Positions 60,427 through 64,000 of a stretch of DNA of 64,000 nucleotides are shown in pieces. Origin of the DNA: Cordia subcordata (taxonomy: Eukaryota; Streptophyta; Magnoliopsida; Boraginales; Cordiaceae); contig JAPTOF010000001.1 of the NCBI GenBank assembly GCA_028554755.1, positions 6,740,501-6,804,500 on the forward strand, in the 5' to 3' direction. Numbering within the stretch: the first letter of the stretch is position 1; each line of letters opens with the position of its first letter. The position numbers and the translations under genes are program-made. The notes under the pieces are model-generated. The model searched no databases and was not told where the DNA came from. It was given only the letters and a program-made list of their open reading frames with translations.

Positions 60427-60482
60427 AAGAATTTACTCGCTATCAAATTAGTCCTTAGGATACGTCGTATGTTTTCAAATAT

Positions 60483-60829
60483 TAGAGATGGCAATGGATA
60501 GGGTGTGTTTACTCCTACTCCTTACTTGTTAATAAAACTCTTACCCATACTTTAATCATATACTTATACTAGAGCAAACTCTTATATTACTATCCCTGCC
60601 ATTATTGAATGAGAAAAAAAAAAATTTCACCCCACCCTTGTAGAGTACCGATCAACAAGGTTAATGACGTTAAAATTTTTTAAAAAATCACTAATACATA
60701 AGAACATATTACAAATAAGTAAAGTGTTACATTAAACCAAAGATATTTTAATTATATAAATTTTATATTAAAATACATATAAGAATATTATAAATATATA
60801 AAAAATATAATGTTTATATTATATTATAT

Positions 60830-60862
<33 letters not shown>

Positions 60863-61064
60863 AACGTATTAAAAGTAATAAATATACATATATTGTGGGG
60901 TGAGGCGAAGCAGGGTGGACAAACCCCTACCCTGTCTCGTTCCTGCTTCGAGGTAAAGGGACAAAACTCCACCCCGCCCTTAGCAGGGGTTTTTTGATAA
61001 AAAAAATTTGTCCCTACTCCTACAGTATTCGTGCGTAGTGGAGTAGGATAAGGTACCATCCCTA
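60483..61064. mobile_element. Putative TIR element with TAGRGATGG ends
   Basis: The left end TAGAGATGGCAATGGATAGGG and the right end (reverse complement TAGGGATGGTACCTTATCC) bound about 580 bp containing GGGGTGAGGCGAAGC and CACCCCGCCC. This wording (GGGATGGCAATGGG) recurs in plant non-autonomous elements. There is no coding sequence, and the target-site duplication is not clear. Confidence 0.5.
60835..60861. repeat. (TA)n microsatellite
   Basis: About 13 TA units following TTATATTATATTATATTA, inside the putative TIR element. Confidence 0.9.
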
Positions 61065-63485
61065 GTTTTCATCTTTCTTTTATTTTCTAATTAAATATGT
61101 TATAATCTTTGTATTTTGTAAAAGTCACATAAAACTCTATGTAGTTTCAATGCTTGATGGTATCCCTACATGGTTTAGAAAATGTTGCATAATGGTCTCT
61201 GCTATGAGTTTTTCCATTAGAGTCAACGAAAATTGTAAAAAGAAAAAATATCTCCATAATGCATTTTGGCTTTTTAATTATTAAAATAAAAGATATCCCA
61301 GTAATTGGTGCAATCATGCAAATTCCTTTTATGATTTTAAAAATTGTGCAAAATCCCCCTCCTCTATCCCCCTCCCCCCGCCATTTTATTTTAAAATTGG
61401 TGGATATTCTTTCCTTTAATTTGAAACAGGGTGCAAGTACAATCCCTAAATAAAAAAAAAATTAAAAATACATCTCCTAAATTGTATAGATTTCTTAGTT
61501 TAAATAAATCATTATTAATCCATATATATATATTCAATAATAATTGGACATATAAAAATTATTTTACTCTATGTTTCTTTTTTTGGGAATCAACCAATCC
61601 AAGTTGGTTGGAGATTGCTTTGAGAATGTTAAAATTAGGGCTTCTGGAGGTTAACTTTCTAATCCTATAGTAAAGACATTAGATAATCTATTTTTAGTAA
61701 TTCAATTCGCTAGTTATTTGTGGTGAATCTAACAAGGCTAAACCTAAGTAAATTGAGATTAGCTACAAGCTTGTGGGCATTAGTTATCAAAGAAATACCC
61801 CTTCAATCCTCGACATTTTTATCTCTTACCGAGTAAATATACAAATACAGTTCAAATTTTGAAATTACTATTAGCAAAAATAGCTCTATCTTGGTTCTAG
61901 AGTGAAACAAAAGCTTAAGTTTAGCATACATAAGTTAAGAGAGACCTCTTGGGACAAACAAGTACTTAGTTTTATTTTGCAATAAAGAGATGCATAATGA
62001 AATATTAGAATAATCTAAATTAGCTTGGCTTGAAAATTTGAACCATTTGACTCATGAGACAAACATTGGAATGAAATCTCTTTGTACAAGCAAGTGAAAA
62101 TTTCCACCCCTTTACTTTTTCTAATAACTTATAAAATATGCTTGATGATTATCCTCACAAGTACATCGTCTATACCCTTTGCATTTTGGAAGTTAAAGAT
62201 ATTTTAAAACTTCGATCCTAATGAATATTCATCATCTATACCCTTTGCATTTTGGAATTTGAAGATATTTTAAAACTTCGTAATGAATATTCCTATAATG
62301 AAGTTTTCACCTTAATATAGAGATACAGAGAGAGACACATTTTTGATACATTTATTTCTAATGAAAGATGAAAATAAAATATTATGTTCACAAGGGAAAA
62401 AAAAAAAGGACAGTTTTCCAACTTTCTACATCAAAGGAGAGTAAAATTGTTTTTTACAATAGTTTTGATTAAATACGGAGGGTTTTTCACCAACTCTCCA
62501 TTTGGAAAACATAGTAAAAAACTTAGAACTTCAAATTAAGAGATTGATTTGGTGACACGGTACAAATCTTTATGAAAAAATAAATTATTATATTTTTCAT
62601 TTTTTAATAAGTGAATGCATCTTTTTCCGTTTTTCGGAGAAAAAGAAGAACTCCATTTCTTTTCTAAGAAAACTAAAGTTAGAAAATTGAGCTCCAATTT
62701 TCTTTTCAGTAAAGAATTCCAAATTCTCTTGCATGAACTTTCTAACATGGAAAAAAAAAAAGAAAAACTAAATTTCTAACATGAAAGTGCCGATCCGCAA
62801 ATTAGAACCTACGACTATTTCGCTTTCTTTTCAAGGAGAGAAAAAGATGAGAATAGAAAGACCCCATGGTTTTACTGCATTAACATATTGAACAAATATA
62901 TAAAACCACCAATAATCAAATCAACCCATTGTATATACAACTAAATCAGACCTGGTGGGAGCAGATTACCTTAACTCACACATAGATTACACAATCCCCA
63001 CACACATAATCTGCAACGTTTTGTTTCCATGCATGCAACAGCTTTATCCAGCTCAAATACAAAAACGTGAAACACAACCCAACTCTTAATTAATTTTGTC
63101 TCTTTCCTTCACCAATCCCCGGATTTATCTCCCAACTCAAATTATTTTTATTGAAAAAAATAATCTCAATTTAAATTACTCGTTCAATCCTAACCTTGTC
63201 ACCTTTAATTTGCTCAAGTTAAGGTATTTCAAACTATATTGAATTTGAGATCAATTCTTATTAGACCATAACAAGTGAAAAAAAAATTTATTTCAACAAG
63301 TACGCTTCTCATTATTGGAACTTGTTGTTAATCTATTCTGCTTTGAAATACATGCCCCACCACTTCAAAAATACTTGGACTCTTACAGGTATGTGTATAT
63401 GTATATATATAACACATTGTCAAGCTGAAATGTGTGCAGGCTTAGCTTGTTGTATAGAGGCTTATTTTAGGTGAGAAATCAAAAT

Positions 63486-63994
63486 ATGAACAGGCAACAG
63501 ATAGCTTTACAAGAAGCTGCCTCGGATGGTCTGAAATCCATGCAGCGTTTGATAGACTTAGTGAAGCGTCATGAAATGGTTAACAGCAAACATGTCTCTG
63601 ATTTTACGTTTTCTCTTCGAAGAGCCATTGGTGGTTGTTCTTCGGGCCGGGTTGGTCATGCTCGCTTCCGTCGTGGTCCAGCCCAGCCGCCACGACGATT
63701 CCGTCAAATTCCGACGGGGAAGAATGTGACTTTGGATTTTATCGGGCCGGCTGAGGTAGTGGGGTCCACCAGAAATGCAAGGGTGGATAAGGGTTGTGGT
63801 GGGTTCTTCTCGTCGGTCACCGGCGAGGGGAGTGGAAAAAATGCCGCGGTTTCTTCGTCGGTTTTATTGGCTCCGGCGCCTGTGATCCTTTCCGGGAAAC
63901 CTCCGGTGGGATTAAAGCAGTGGCGCGAGAATGAGAACGGCGATTGCGCTGTTGCTTCCTGCAAGAATTCCGTCTCGCGCCACTATAAAGAAAG
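63486..63994 (+). CDS. WRKY11: Group IId WRKY transcription factor, first exon (cut by window end)
   Basis: The first exon encodes 169 residues plus two bases and ends at donor AAAG/GTAGAT (63994/63995). The WRKY domain should lie in later exons outside the window. Group IId marks are visible: an N-terminal QEAASDGLKSMQRLI helix, SDFTFSLRRAI, the conserved HARFRRGP C-motif (58-65) associated with calmodulin binding, TLDF, and SSGKPP-like ILSGKPPVGLK. The start is the ATG at 63486; an in-frame TAG lies just upstream at 63468-63470, and the shorter N-terminus lacks the MAVEL-type opening of many IId members. Before the splice site the protein reads SVSRHYKER, where relatives have a Cys-His-Cys cluster. 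Position next to the At4g31570-like gene matches Arabidopsis WRKY11 (and WRKY17 beside SOX). It is a nuclear defence/stress regulator by family. Confidence 0.85.
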
Positions 63995-64000
63995 GTAGAT

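Larger units (their letters stand above)
60427..63485. other. Intergenic region between the MULE and the WRKY gene
   Basis: No gene is supported. It holds a putative TIR element (60483-61064), an (AT)n tract and the WRKY promoter with TATATATAA near 63403. Two similar 60-bp stretches at about 62170-62290 (TATACCCTTTGCATTTTGGA repeated) form a local direct repeat. Confidence 0.6.

Overview
The window is nuclear DNA of a flowering plant, almost certainly a core eudicot. The evidence is AT-rich intergenic DNA, short GT-AG introns, eight plant-specific protein-coding loci and small plant-type transposons. The species cannot be named from the sequence. No operons, CRISPR arrays or prokaryote-type systems are present.

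Layout: (1) 0.8-5.2 kb, minus strand: two tandem fasciclin-like arabinogalactan protein (FLA) genes. (2) 10.6-14.0 kb, plus: a five-exon CSLC5-type xyloglucan glucan synthase. (3) 17.8-21.7 kb, minus: a seven-exon cyclic nucleotide-gated channel of the CNGC14/17 clade, with a 29-bp first coding exon and an unusual GQT selectivity filter. (4) 26.6-28.1 kb, minus: a five-exon RSZ22-type SR splicing factor with a (CT)n leader and a probable leader intron. (5) 33.6-36.0 kb, plus: a three-exon trifunctional UDP-rhamnose synthase (RHM). (6) 40.7-42.0 kb, plus: an intronless peroxisomal sarcosine oxidase ending in SKL. (7) 45.1-56.2 kb, minus: an eight-exon gene for a ~2615-residue tail-anchored coiled-coil protein. 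(8) 56.8-60.4 kb: a 3.6-kb Mutator-like element (MULE) with a perfect 9-bp target-site duplication. It carries a decayed plant mobile domain (PMD) gene and the N-terminal part of a decayed transposase, arranged tail to tail. (9) 63.5 kb to the end, plus: the first exon of a group IId WRKY gene, cut by the window edge.

The gene order WRKY(IId) - giant coiled coil - sarcosine oxidase - RSZ22 - CNGC - CSLC matches, from memory of Arabidopsis locus numbers, two duplicated Arabidopsis segments: At4g31550/570/580/590 and At2g24570/580/590/610/630. The window looks like the unfractionated ancestral order, with each Arabidopsis copy having lost different members. The RHM gene is the main locus I cannot place in that order. 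Functionally, FLA, CSLC5 and RHM concern cell-wall or glycan biosynthesis. The others act in calcium signalling, splicing, peroxisomal oxidation, trans-Golgi trafficking and transcription, so this is a conserved neighbourhood and not a pathway cluster.

Intergenic DNA holds a family of about five Tourist-like MITEs, one SINE with a 19-bp target-site duplication and another probable SINE head, a foldback element nested in AT-rich repeats at 29-30.4 kb, hairpin elements, exact tandem duplications (78 bp, and 42 bp covering a TATA box) and several microsatellites. I found no convincingly new system. The best leads are the PMD-carrying MULE, the GQT filter and the syntenic block.
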